DNA from: Phaeodactylibacter sp.
Lineage (GTDB): Bacteria; Bacteroidota; Bacteroidia; Chitinophagales; Saprospiraceae
Assembly (NCBI GenBank): GCA_024102975.1
Contig: JAGFJD010000258.1
Span: 1 to 32,560 of the forward strand
DNA length: 32,560 nt
Direction of reading: 5' to 3'
Shown here: piece after piece, positions 25,328-32,461 of the stretch
Layout: each line of letters starts with the position of its first letter
Numbering within the stretch: the first letter of the stretch is position 1
Program-made: the position numbers and the translations under genes
The notes under the pieces: generated by a model
The model's input: only the letters and a program-made list of their open reading frames with translations
Databases searched by the model: none
Told to the model about the DNA's origin: nothing

Positions 25328-25771
25328 ATGGCAAAGCACATCAAAGCCCTGTTAGCTACAACGCTGTTGTTATTATGCACTTCGGTTACCCACGCTGCCG
25401 TACGCACAACCACCCCTCCTGCGGCGGAGGGGGCGGCGTTATCTGCAGAGCGGGCGGAAACCCCGGCTGCCCGAAACTGGGCGGGCCGCAAGTGGGACAA
25501 GCTGAAAAAGCGCATCGGGCGCAAGCGCGCCAAATGGGAAAAACGGCAGGCAAAAAGGAAAGCAGTACGGGGAGACGGAGACGAGGGCAAGAGCCTTTGG
25601 ACGTCGCTCCCCTTCATTTTGGGCATTGTGCTGCTGGGGGCAGGCATCATTCTCGGCATTGCCGCTCTCAGCAATCCCCTGGGCGGTTTTTTCCACCTGC
25701 TGGCAGGCTTGCTGGTGGTGGCGGGCATCGTCCTGATCCTGTATACGGCGCTTCGGCACAGGGGCGTATAG
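25328..25771 (+). CDS. small two-TM membrane protein, paralogue B
   Basis: A 147-residue protein. The signal peptide (MAKHIKALLATTLLLLCTSVTHA) is followed by a low-complexity Ala/Thr/Pro stretch, then a very basic segment at about 50-81 (RKWDKLKKRIGRKRAKWEKR) and two hydrophobic helices at about 93-114 and 118-141. It has the same order of parts as paralogue A, 190 bases upstream on the same strand. Possibly cotranscribed, although the gap is long enough for a separate promoter. It ends at a pair of overlapping hairpins that look like a terminator. Function unknown. Confidence 0.68.
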   Translation: MAKHIKALLATTLLLLCTSVTHAAVRTTTPPAAEGAALSAERAETPAARNWAGRKWDKLKKRIGRKRAKWEKRQAKRKAVRGDGDEGKSLWTSLPFILGIVLLGAGIILGIAALSNPLGGFFHLLAGLLVVAGIVLILYTALRHRGV

Positions 25772-25855
25772 GGTTAGCGGAACGGGGTTGTTGAGCGTTA
25801 TTGGCCGGCCGCTTTTCACTGCGGCCACAGGTGGTTATTGCGGAGAAGCTGCCCG

Positions 25856-25886
25856 GGCCGCAGCCGGCGCTGTTCCGGCTGCGGCC
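25856..25886. repeat. 12-bp GC hairpin overlapping the terminator
   Basis: ggccgcagccgg (25856-25867) and ccggctgcggcc (25875-25886) with a 7-base loop. Its right arm overlaps the left arm of the next hairpin, so the two folds are mutually exclusive. Confidence 0.55.
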
Positions 25887-25940
25887 CAAAAACAAAGGCC
25901 ATTCCTGGAGTTTCCCCGGTATGGCCTTTGTTTTTGGGCC
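25883..25940. terminator. bidirectional terminator between convergent genes
   Basis: Perfect 20-bp arms ggcccaaaaacaaaggccat (25883-25902) and atggcctttgtttttgggcc (25921-25940) with an 18-base loop. A/T runs inside both arms and position between two converging genes (stops at 25771 and 25950) fit a shared terminator. Confidence 0.78.
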
Positions 25941-25949
25941 ACAAAGTTC

Positions 25950-26330
25950 CTATCCGCCGGTTTCTTTTTTCAGTTCCTGGATCTGGCTGTCCCAGAGCCG
26001 TTTCTGGTCGTCGATCTCATCCTCATCGCAGAAGTCTGTAACGACGAGGATGGTCTCCCCGGTTACGGGAGACTTGGAAATGTCGAACTCGAGGTATTCC
26101 GATTCATCTTCGGCATCCAGCCACCGGAAGCGGATGCGTTCGTCTTCAATATCTTCGATGACTTCGGCCATTTCATCGGAACCGCTCCAGAAAAAAGTGA
26201 AGATGGTCCCCTGTATATCTACCTCATCACAAAACCAGCGCACCAGGCAGGCCGGGGTCGTCAAAAATTTGTACAGGATACTCGGCGAAGCCCGAAAGAG
26301 GTATTCCATTGAAAACTGTACGCGTTCCAT
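25950..26330 (-). CDS. START-like domain protein
   Basis: A 126-residue acidic protein, MERVQFSMEYLFRASPSILYKFLTTPACLVRWFCDEVDIQG..., matching the Bacteroidota START-like (SRPBCC fold) family: an N-terminal strand, helix SPSILYKFLTTP with LVRWF, then a series of strands (IFTFFWSG, AEVIEDIEDERIRFRW, YLEFDISKSP, ETILVVTDFCD) and a C-terminal helix DQKRLWDSQIQELKKETG. The ATG at 26330 is used; an in-frame extension to 26372 lacks family character. No signal peptide, so probably cytoplasmic. Ligand unknown. It converges on the small membrane protein genes. Confidence 0.8.
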   Translation of the reverse strand: MERVQFSMEYLFRASPSILYKFLTTPACLVRWFCDEVDIQGTIFTFFWSGSDEMAEVIEDIEDERIRFRWLDAEDESEYLEFDISKSPVTGETILVVTDFCDEDEIDDQKRLWDSQIQELKKETGG

Positions 26331-26740
26331 ACTTTGGTTATTGATTAAGTAGCAGGGGCCATAGAACAGCAAGGGTTATTCAGTTGTTATGCCCTTGAAT
26401 TGATTCTTTTTCTTCTGACATGCTCAGGGGAATAGAACGGGAAAAGCATCTATAGCCGGAATGCCTGCCCACAATAAAAAATAAAAAAATGATTTTTCCA
26501 AAAAATAAATGAGATGCATGAAAGGAGGGAAAAGAACCGGTAGGGAACAGCAGCCGGGGCACCGCTTTTTTGGCTGCCCTAACAATCAACCAAACAGCTT
26601 TCTGCAAGGCCGCAAGGCCGCCAAATAATTCGTTGCCGGAAAGGCAAAAAGGAGTTCGGAAAGGAAAAAAACGGGCGGGGGAACCAATTGATGTCCCAGG
26701 TTGTTAAAACGACTGATGTTAACTTAATATTATGCAGCCC
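26331..26740. other. upstream region of the START-like and sigma genes
   Basis: Part of a 630-base divergent gap. It is AT-rich around 26465-26520. No gene is supported; the short ORFs present lack protein-like features. The sigma promoter follows at 26741. Confidence 0.5.
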
Positions 26741-26771
26741 TTGACTAGAATGGTATAAACCCTTATTTTTG
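26741..26771 (+). promoter_or_regulatory. Bacteroidota-type promoter of the primary sigma gene
   Basis: TTG at 26741-26743, a 20-base spacer, and TATTTTTG at 26764-26771, an exact fit to TTG-N19-21-TAnnTTTG recognised by the Bacteroidota primary sigma factor. Transcription would start near 26778, giving a leader of about 180 bases before the ATG at 26961. The gene may therefore be transcribed by its own product. Confidence 0.75.
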
Positions 26772-26960
26772 TAGGCTGTAATCTGTAACCTAATGGGTAT
26801 AACACAACAGTGGGTAACATTACGCCAAAAAAATCTTCTCATCACTTTTACTGATACCAAAAGCTATTGCCCCACTTACATATCCCTGTCATATTCTCCC
26901 TATTACCCGCTTTCATCGCTTTTTCGTTCACCATTGTAAACTTAAAAACTATTTACGTAC

Positions 26961-27830
26961 ATGAGACAGCTTAAGATCACTAAGTCTATTACTAACCGAG
27001 AGAGTCAATCCCTGGAGAAATACCTCCAGGAAATAGGCAAAGTTGACCTACTCACCCCGGAAGAAGAAGTGGAGCTGGCCAAGCGGATAAAACAAGGTGA
27101 TCAGGCTGCTCTGGAAAAGCTGACCAAAGCAAACCTGCGGTTTGTCGTTTCCGTAGCGAAACAATATCAGAACCAGGGCTTGTCCCTTAGCGACCTCATC
27201 AACGAAGGCAACCTGGGCCTGATCAAAGCGGCCCAGCGTTTTGACGAAACCCGCGGCTTTAAATTCATCTCCTACGCCGTGTGGTGGATTCGCCAGTCTA
27301 TCCTCCAGGCGCTGGCCGAACAGTCCCGCATCGTCCGCCTTCCTCTGAATAAGGTCGGTTCACTCAACAAGATCAATAAAGCTTTTTCAGAGCTGGAACA
27401 GGAATACGAGCGCGAGCCCTCCGCCGACGAACTGGCGGAAACCCTGGAAATCCCCACTGAAGAGGTGGAGACCACCCTCGGCGTTGCCGCCCGCCACGTT
27501 TCCATGGACGCCCCCTTCGTCGAAGGCGAGGACAACTCCCTGCTCGACGTGCTGGAAAACAGCAGCACGCCCGGAACCGACTCCGCCCTGGATTACCAGG
27601 AGTCGCTGCGCAAGGAGATCGAGCGTTCCCTGAGCACCCTGACCGAGCGCCAGTGCGACGTCATTAAACTGTACTTCGGCATCGGCGTGGAACACCCCAT
27701 GTCGCTCGAAGACATCGGCGAGAAATTCGGCCTGACCCGCGAACGGGTCCGCCAGATCAAAGACAAGGCCATCAACAAACTGCGCTCCGCCAACCGGAGC
27801 AAACTGCTCAAAAACTATCTCGGTGCGTAA
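26961..27830 (+). CDS. rpoD: primary RNA polymerase sigma factor (sigma-70, Bacteroidota type)
   Basis: A 289-residue sigma-70 factor of the short Bacteroidota type. Region 1.1 is absent and the protein opens with [15 protein letters not shown]. Region 1.2 is [27 protein letters not shown]. Region 2 includes [39 protein letters not shown], then [17 protein letters not shown] for -10 recognition and melting. Region 3 spans about 130-215. Region 4 ends with the helix-turn-helix [28 protein letters not shown]. It directs core polymerase to housekeeping promoters of the TTG/TAnnTTTG type, one of which lies upstream of this gene. The gene is monocistronic and followed by a large inverted repeat and a rho-independent terminator. 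Length and motifs are complete. Confidence 0.96.
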   Translation: MRQLKITKSITNRESQSLEKYLQEIGKVDLLTPEEEVELAKRIKQGDQAALEKLTKANLRFVVSVAKQYQNQGLSLSDLINEGNLGLIKAAQRFDETRGFKFISYAVWWIRQSILQALAEQSRIVRLPLNKVGSLNKINKAFSELEQEYEREPSADELAETLEIPTEEVETTLGVAARHVSMDAPFVEGEDNSLLDVLENSSTPGTDSALDYQESLRKEIERSLSTLTERQCDVIKLYFGIGVEHPMSLEDIGEKFGLTRERVRQIKDKAINKLRSANRSKLLKNYLGA

Positions 27831-27861
27831 TAGTTAAAAATATAATCTTCCATAGTAGTGA

Positions 27862-27970
27862 TTAAAAAATAAGTTCGACATTTTGAGTCAATGAATTATC
27901 GCGAAGGCCAGCAGTCTCACCAGGGCAAAGGCATTCGCGATAATTCATTGACGTCGAACTTATTTTTTAA
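27862..27970. repeat. 109-bp long inverted repeat after rpoD
   Basis: Left arm ttaaaaaataagttcgac (27862-27879), a 7-base bulge, then gtcaatgaattatcgcgaa (27887-27905). Right arm ttcgcgataattcattgac (27934-27952) and gtcgaacttattttttaa (27953-27970). That is 37 paired bases without mismatch apart from the bulge, with a 28-base loop. It is much larger than a normal terminator. MITE-like DNA or a regulatory 3'UTR are possible. Confidence 0.75.
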
Positions 27971-27984
27971 ACGCTCATAAAACC

Positions 27985-28012
27985 AGCCGGAACGACTATT
28001 TCGGCTTTTTTT
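27985..28012 (+). terminator. rho-independent terminator of rpoD
   Basis: Stem agccg (27985-27989) / cggct (28002-28006) followed by a run of seven T residues to 28012. Short stem, but the T-tract and position after rpoD are convincing. Confidence 0.65.
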
Positions 28013-28066
28013 ATGCCCGGTAACCGGGTCTAGGCTTTGGACAGTCCGGGGCTGAAGGCGGAAATC

Positions 28067-28128
28067 GGAAGTCGGAAAAGCAGGCGTTTTGCGCCCATTT
28101 CCGACTTCCGACTTCGCACTTCCGACTT
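28067..28128. repeat. ttccgactt repeat hairpin
   Basis: ggaagtcggaaa (28067-28078) pairs with tttccgacttcc (28098-28109). The unit ttccgactt occurs three times in direct orientation between about 28099 and 28128, so the left arm could pair with several partners. Non-coding. Confidence 0.55.
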
Positions 28129-28199
28129 AAAATGGCTGTACGTCCAAAGTCCAGTAACCGGGTGAGGCAACTTGTCACATTGCAGAATAACCAGCTATC

Positions 28200-29141
28200 T
28201 CACTTCCTGGCTGTAAATTCAAAACCAAAGCTTGCTGTGGCTACCCCTCCCGGTGCCAGCCGGATCAGGCCTTCCCCGTTGTTGAACGCATCGATATTGC
28301 AGCTCATCGGCTCCAGGGCCAGGGTATTCCGGTAGTAGGGGGTGAACAACTGCAGGTAGCCGAATTTGCCCGGCCCCACTTCCTGCCAGTACCGGACCTC
28401 TCCGGCCTCCCCGCGGATCAGTATATCGACCTGCCCTTCCTGCTGGCGCAGGGCGAAGCAGTTGTCCAGCACTTCCGGGCCGATGCGGCGGGGCTGGGTG
28501 AAGGTTGTGTATTCGTAACGCCGGCCGGTGGGGATCATCGCCTGGTCGACGCCGATCATGTCGCAGGGGGGAAGCTGCAGGATGAGGTCGTCCACCTTGT
28601 CGGAGAGCCGGAAGTAAGGATGCCAGCCCATGCCAAAGGGCAGGAGTGCCCGGCCGTTGTTGCGCACCTGCAGGGTGACCTTTACCGTTCCGGGGTTGGC
28701 GATCTCAAAGGTTGTTTCGAAAAGGAAGGGGAAAGGGTAGGAGGGGCGCCCGCCCTCATAGTGGAAGGCGCAACGGAGAGAAGCTTTTTCCTCCCCGGCA
28801 TTCACTGCGTTAACCGTCATGGGCTGATCCATGCCGAATCCATGCAGGGCGTTGCCGGTCTGCCCGTCATTGACGGGAAATCGGTATTCCCGGCCCTGCC
28901 ATTCGTAGCGGCCTTCTTTCAGGCGGTTGGGAAAGGGGAAAAGCAGGACGTTCTTGGCCCAGCGGTTAATGGCCATCTCCTCGGGGGTGGCGTAGCCGTC
29001 GAGCAGGGCCTGCCCCTGCAGCCCGATGTTCAGCACACAGCCGCCGAATCCCGGAACGAGATCAATGCGGTTGCCGGCCGCCGTATCGGCCAGGCTGTGT
29101 TTTTCGTATTCTCCGAAGGGAGTGATGTGGTGTTGATACAT
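28200..29141 (-). CDS. aldose 1-epimerase family protein
   Basis: A 313-residue cytoplasmic protein of the aldose 1-epimerase (mutarotase, GalM-like) family, interconverting alpha and beta anomers of a hexose. Family signatures: NRLKEGRYEWQGREYRFPVND, NALHGF with H100, GWHPYF with H174, and LALEPMSCNIDAFN with E277, corresponding to the usual His/His/Glu active site. The ATG at 29141 (MYQHHITPF) is used; an upstream in-frame GTG at 29207 adds a non-conserved leader. The gene follows the saccharopine-dehydrogenase-like gene by 78 bases on the same strand and may be cotranscribed with it. Exact sugar substrate unknown. Confidence 0.85.
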   Translation of the reverse strand: MYQHHITPFGEYEKHSLADTAAGNRIDLVPGFGGCVLNIGLQGQALLDGYATPEEMAINRWAKNVLLFPFPNRLKEGRYEWQGREYRFPVNDGQTGNALHGFGMDQPMTVNAVNAGEEKASLRCAFHYEGGRPSYPFPFLFETTFEIANPGTVKVTLQVRNNGRALLPFGMGWHPYFRLSDKVDDLILQLPPCDMIGVDQAMIPTGRRYEYTTFTQPRRIGPEVLDNCFALRQQEGQVDILIRGEAGEVRYWQEVGPGKFGYLQLFTPYYRNTLALEPMSCNIDAFNNGEGLIRLAPGGVATASFGFEFTARK

Positions 29142-29219
29142 ATAGATGTATTGGGAGGCCCGGGGTTTTCGACGGCAATATAAGAATAAATATTTCAGGG
29201 AATTCACGCCCTCCCTCCT

Positions 29220-30455
29220 TTACTTCTCTCTCACGCCCTCGCTTGCCTTTTCTCCGCGGACAAAACCTTCCAGGTACTGGAAGCGCGGCCCCAGGTGCCC
29301 GTTTTCGGCGATCGTCGCCCGTTCGATCATAGGGCTATGCCCTTTGAGCAACTCTGGCAGCACATGGGCGATGAACTGCCTGCCGAAAGCCTGCGAGGCG
29401 TCGCGGGGCAATTCGTTGGGCAGGTTGTCGATGGCCATGACATCAACCGAGCGGTGCTGGTATGGCGCGGTTTCCGTTTCTGTATCCGGGTCGTAGCCGT
29501 AGACCGGCTCGTCGATGGTCGACGGCCGCAGGGTGGAGGGGATGGAAGCGTCCGGAGCAATGTCGCAGGTCACGTCGGCGATCACCTGGATGTTGAAATC
29601 CTCGCGGCGCATTTCTTCTTTGGTGAAGAAGGCCGGCGCTTTTTTATCCCAGTAAATGCCGTTGATCATCACATCGGCTACCCGGTAGTACGGGGCAAAG
29701 ATGCTTTTGTAGCGTTCGGGGTGTTTGTAGAAATCCCGGGTGCTGAACGGGGCGCCGTCCTTTCGGGCGGCGTAGTGTTTGCACTCCAGCTGCGTGAAAA
29801 CCGGCTCTGCGAACGTTTCTTCCAGGAAGCTCTCGGGGCTGGCCTGCCGGATGCCCATATCCTTCAGGACCCTGGCCGCGCCCTGGCCAACCCGGCCGGA
29901 ACCCGTGAGCACCACTTTCATCGGCGGCAGCTGGAGGTGCCGGTATACTGCGGTGGCTTCGGCGTAATCCAGGCAATCCTTCATGCGCCGGAGGCTGTAC
30001 TGGCCGGTGCGCCGGCCGTAGGCCATGATGCCGTTGTGTGCGCCGACCATGCCCGCGAAGCGGCCGAAGGCGATCAGGCGCCTGCCGTGTTCGTCGGTGA
30101 GCACCTCGTAGTCGATCAGCCGGATGTTTTTGTCCAGAATGGCGCGCAGCAGGCTGCGGTTATGGGCCTGTTCCTTAATGGTATGAGAGAAGAAAAAGTA
30201 CGTTTTACCGGGGATGAGCTGCTGGACCGGCACCTCTTTCACCCCCATCAGGATGTCCATTCCGGAAAGATCGTCTGAAAGGGGGACGGACAACTTGCCG
30301 TAGAGTTCATCCGGGAAACATCGTCCCGGGAAAGGTTCCACGACAACGTCTACAGGATAGCCCTGTATGATCTCGGCGCATTGTTCCGGAGTGAGGGGAA
30401 CGCGCGAATCGGGAGGGATCTTGCCTTCGCGGATGATTCCTATCTTCATGGGCAT
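29220..30455 (-). CDS. saccharopine dehydrogenase-like NAD(P)-dependent oxidoreductase (Lys1 family)
   Basis: A 411-residue enzyme of the alanine dehydrogenase/saccharopine dehydrogenase superfamily. The N-terminal domain has KIGIIREGKIPPDSRVPLTPEQC, GVKEVP (K73) and FFFSHTIKEQ (H91), matching the Lys/His pair of the Lys1-type active site. The Rossmann motif GSGRVGQGA is at 185-193. Later motifs IADVTCDI and DNLPNELPRDASQAFG are characteristic of lysine-forming saccharopine dehydrogenases. A lysine-catabolic or related amino-acid dehydrogenase role is therefore likely, but substrate is unproven, since Bacteroidota usually make lysine by the diaminopimelate route. The start is ATG 30455 (or the internal ATG 30449). 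A good promoter lies 33-61 bases upstream. Confidence 0.82.
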   Translation of the reverse strand: MPMKIGIIREGKIPPDSRVPLTPEQCAEIIQGYPVDVVVEPFPGRCFPDELYGKLSVPLSDDLSGMDILMGVKEVPVQQLIPGKTYFFFSHTIKEQAHNRSLLRAILDKNIRLIDYEVLTDEHGRRLIAFGRFAGMVGAHNGIMAYGRRTGQYSLRRMKDCLDYAEATAVYRHLQLPPMKVVLTGSGRVGQGAARVLKDMGIRQASPESFLEETFAEPVFTQLECKHYAARKDGAPFSTRDFYKHPERYKSIFAPYYRVADVMINGIYWDKKAPAFFTKEEMRREDFNIQVIADVTCDIAPDASIPSTLRPSTIDEPVYGYDPDTETETAPYQHRSVDVMAIDNLPNELPRDASQAFGRQFIAHVLPELLKGHSPMIERATIAENGHLGPRFQYLEGFVRGEKASEGVREK

Positions 30456-30487
30456 TTGATTTATCTGGTTAGGCCGTCAGGGCTTCA

Positions 30488-30516
30488 CAAAAATAGGCAA
30501 GATTGGGAGGATTCAA
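30488..30516 (-). promoter_or_regulatory. Bacteroidota-type promoter of the dehydrogenase-epimerase pair
   Basis: On the minus strand: TTG (30516-30514), 18-base spacer, TATTTTTG (30495-30488). The -7 box matches TAnnTTTG exactly; the spacer is one base shorter than the usual 19-21. Predicted leader about 25 bases before ATG 30455. Confidence 0.65.
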
Positions 30517-30540
30517 AGGGGGAGAGGGGGGATTTTGTTT

Positions 30541-30679
30541 AAATGTGCCGAGGCGTAAATGTATGAATGTGTTTAAGTGTGAATGTGTTTAAGTGTGAAT
30601 GTGTTTAAGTGCCAAGGTGTAAATGAAACAACCTTCCCGGCGACGTTACAGACATCAACACATCAACACATCAACACAT
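30541..30679. repeat. GTGT(T)TAAGT / ACATCAAC minisatellite region
   Basis: Three near-identical units of gtgtttaagtgtgaat (about 30569-30610), then acatcaac three to four times (about 30653-30675). Both halves are low-complexity and complementary in style (GTGTT versus AACAC). Non-coding, between the dehydrogenase promoter and the 3' end of the DUF4112 gene. Confidence 0.65.
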
Positions 30680-31150
30680 TTACCCCAAAACCCAGTACAG
30701 CAGCCGCCAGATCAACCAAACCGACAAGCCCAGGAGTACAAACAACAGCAGCAGGATGAGGAGAACCACCGGCCAGGCGCTGCCCTGATGTTTGCCTTCG
30801 GCATAGTGTTCGCGCAGCAGGCGGAGGTTGCGCAGGTTGGCACGGTAGCCCAGGTCGAACAAATCGCCCAGCAGGGGGATGGCGCCCAGGACGGTATCGA
30901 TCAGCACATTGCCGACCATCTTCACCAGGGCCATGCCGCTGGCGCCCTTCCGGGCCATGGATGCCACCAGCACCCCGGAAATGGCAAAGCTCACCACATC
31001 GCCGACATAAGGAACCAGGCCGATCAGAAAATCGACGCCGAAGCGGATGTTGGTCCCGGGGATGCGGTAACGGTTGTCGAGAATGCTGGCGGCGGTGTCG
31101 ATCCAGGCAAGTTCCTGTTGGTAGGGTTGTTCAGGAGGTTGGTCTTTCAT
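30680..31150 (-). CDS. DUF4112 membrane protein
   Basis: A 156-residue protein of the DUF4112 family. The soluble N terminus (MKDQPPEQPYQQELAWIDTAASILDNRYRIPGTNIRFGVDFLIGLVPYVGD) leads into a first hydrophobic helix VVSFAISGVLVASMA. The family's repeated G-(L/A)-(V/I)-P-x-(V/L)-GD motif appears twice (GLVPYVGD and GAIPLLGD). A final strong TM helix (WPVVLLILLLLFVLLGLSVWLIW) precedes the C terminus. The ATG at 31150 is preferred to an in-frame TTG at 31159. A run of ten G residues (31167-31176) lies 16 bases upstream. Same strand as the metallophosphoesterase gene, 92 bases downstream of it. Function unknown. Confidence 0.82.
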   Translation of the reverse strand: MKDQPPEQPYQQELAWIDTAASILDNRYRIPGTNIRFGVDFLIGLVPYVGDVVSFAISGVLVASMARKGASGMALVKMVGNVLIDTVLGAIPLLGDLFDLGYRANLRNLRLLREHYAEGKHQGSAWPVVLLILLLLFVLLGLSVWLIWRLLYWVLG

Positions 31151-31242
31151 GGAGTGCAAGGGATGCGGGGGGGGGGTGGTTATTGGTTATTGGTTGTCCG
31201 GCGGTGGAACGGGAAACTTACAACCAACAACGGACAATGCTC

Positions 31243-31989
31243 CTACCGACGCGCTACGCCATTAAAATAGTGTACGGCGTTCATCATCACGCCATTGTCC
31301 CAGTGGATTTCCCGCAGGCCGATGCGGTAGTGGTCGACCTGGAACTCTTCGGAGTCCTGGCCAATCTGGAAGAAGCAGGAGGGGGTAATATGCACGACGA
31401 TATTCTTTTTGCGGATCACTTTTTCCACGTGATAGTGGCCGGTAAAGACATTGACGTTGAAGGGATGGGCCAGAAAGATGGACTGCACTTCGCCCCGGTT
31501 GCGCAGGGCGTGCCGGCTATCCATAAACGGGACGCCGGCCTCCAGCGGCGGATGGTGCATGAAGACCATGGCTTCCTGATTCATGCTCTTCAGCTGCCCG
31601 CGCAGCCACTCCTGCTGCGCTTCCGAAACGATGCCGGTGGTGGTGTCCAGGAACAGGACCGGGCGGCCGCTGAATTCTTTGGCATAGTACAATTCTCCTT
31701 CCTTCAGCAGGTGGCTGCGGCCGAAGGCTTCGGCCAGCATGACGGGGTCGTCGTGGTTGCCGGAGAGGATATCGTACGGAATGTCCAGGCCTTCCATCTG
31801 TTCGAAGATCCACTCGTATATCCGGGGGTCTCCGTCGCGATAGCAGAGGTCGCCGGATAAGACCAGGTAATGAGGGCGCTTTTGCCGGATGGCATCGAGC
31901 ACTTTCAGGAAGTTGGCTCTCACGTCCACACCGTAGGTGTCTTCGCCTTCCCGGCCGACGTGCAGGTCTGTGATCTGGACAATTCTCAT
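31243..31989 (-). CDS. CpdA-like metallophosphoesterase
   Basis: A 248-residue calcineurin-like phosphoesterase of the class III cyclic-nucleotide phosphodiesterase (CpdA) type. All five metal-binding motifs are present: D8-x-H10 (ITDLHVG), GD at 46-47 (LSGDLCYRDGD), GNHD at 77-80, HH at 145-146 (FMHHPP), and GHYH at 184-187. It hydrolyses phosphodiesters or phosphomonoesters using a dinuclear metal centre; cAMP is a plausible but unproven substrate. No signal peptide, so cytoplasmic. The start is ATG 31989 (MRIVQITDLH), directly at the conserved first strand. It probably precedes the DUF4112 gene in an operon. Confidence 0.88.
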   Translation of the reverse strand: MRIVQITDLHVGREGEDTYGVDVRANFLKVLDAIRQKRPHYLVLSGDLCYRDGDPRIYEWIFEQMEGLDIPYDILSGNHDDPVMLAEAFGRSHLLKEGELYYAKEFSGRPVLFLDTTTGIVSEAQQEWLRGQLKSMNQEAMVFMHHPPLEAGVPFMDSRHALRNRGEVQSIFLAHPFNVNVFTGHYHVEKVIRKKNIVVHITPSCFFQIGQDSEEFQVDHYRIGLREIHWDNGVMMNAVHYFNGVARR

Positions 31990-32170
31990 AGCAATCTAAG
32001 GTCGTCGTTGGTATGTGATAACTGGTTTCAGGCGATTTTCCGAACGGCCGGAACCTTGCAGAAAACGCCTGACTAAAGATAAGCAACGATGGGGAGAGTG
32101 AAAAAATTTTGCTGAACTTTGTGTAATCCATCGGCAACCAGGCGGCGGCAGCCGGATCGGGCCGGCCTTC

Positions 32171-32332
32171 TATACTGACGCACGGCAGGTTTTGTCGGCT
32201 ACAAAACCCGCCGGGTCAGTATATACTGGCATCGCTGGTTTTGCTCCTGACAAAACCACGCGTTCGCCAGTATAAGTGCATGGACCGAATGAATGAATGA
32301 CTGTCATTCACCAATTCATTTATTCAGTCCAT
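32171..32332. repeat. three consecutive hairpins
   Basis: Hairpin A 32171-32223 (tatactga...tcagtata, inner ggttttgt/acaaaacc). Hairpin B 32222-32274 (tatactggc...gccagtata, inner tggttttg/caaaacca). A and B share the same design and overlap by two bases. Hairpin C 32280-32332 (atggac...gtccat, inner GAATGAATGA paired with TCATTTATTC). They lie in the 472-base gap upstream of the metallophosphoesterase gene and downstream of the edge gene. Confidence 0.7.
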
Positions 32333-32412
32333 ATGCTGAACTGGCAGCCCGATGTACGCCCCCCCTTGGCTGTCAACCAGAACGGCAGCGTAGCCCCGGA
32401 ACACCGCTCAGC

Positions 32413-32455
32413 CATATAACAATATAACCAATCAACCATTCAACCAATCAACCCC
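32413..32455. repeat. AACCAATC/AACCATTC low-complexity repeat
   Basis: A run of imperfect 8-9-base units (aaccaatc, aaccattc, aaccaatc, aacc) just before the stop of the edge gene. Non-coding. Confidence 0.5.
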
Positions 32456-32461
32456 ATCCCC

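Noticed and set aside
26380..26860. Small minus-strand ORFs in the rpoD upstream region
   Set aside because: Composition is not protein-like and they run across the rpoD promoter region; no family resemblance.
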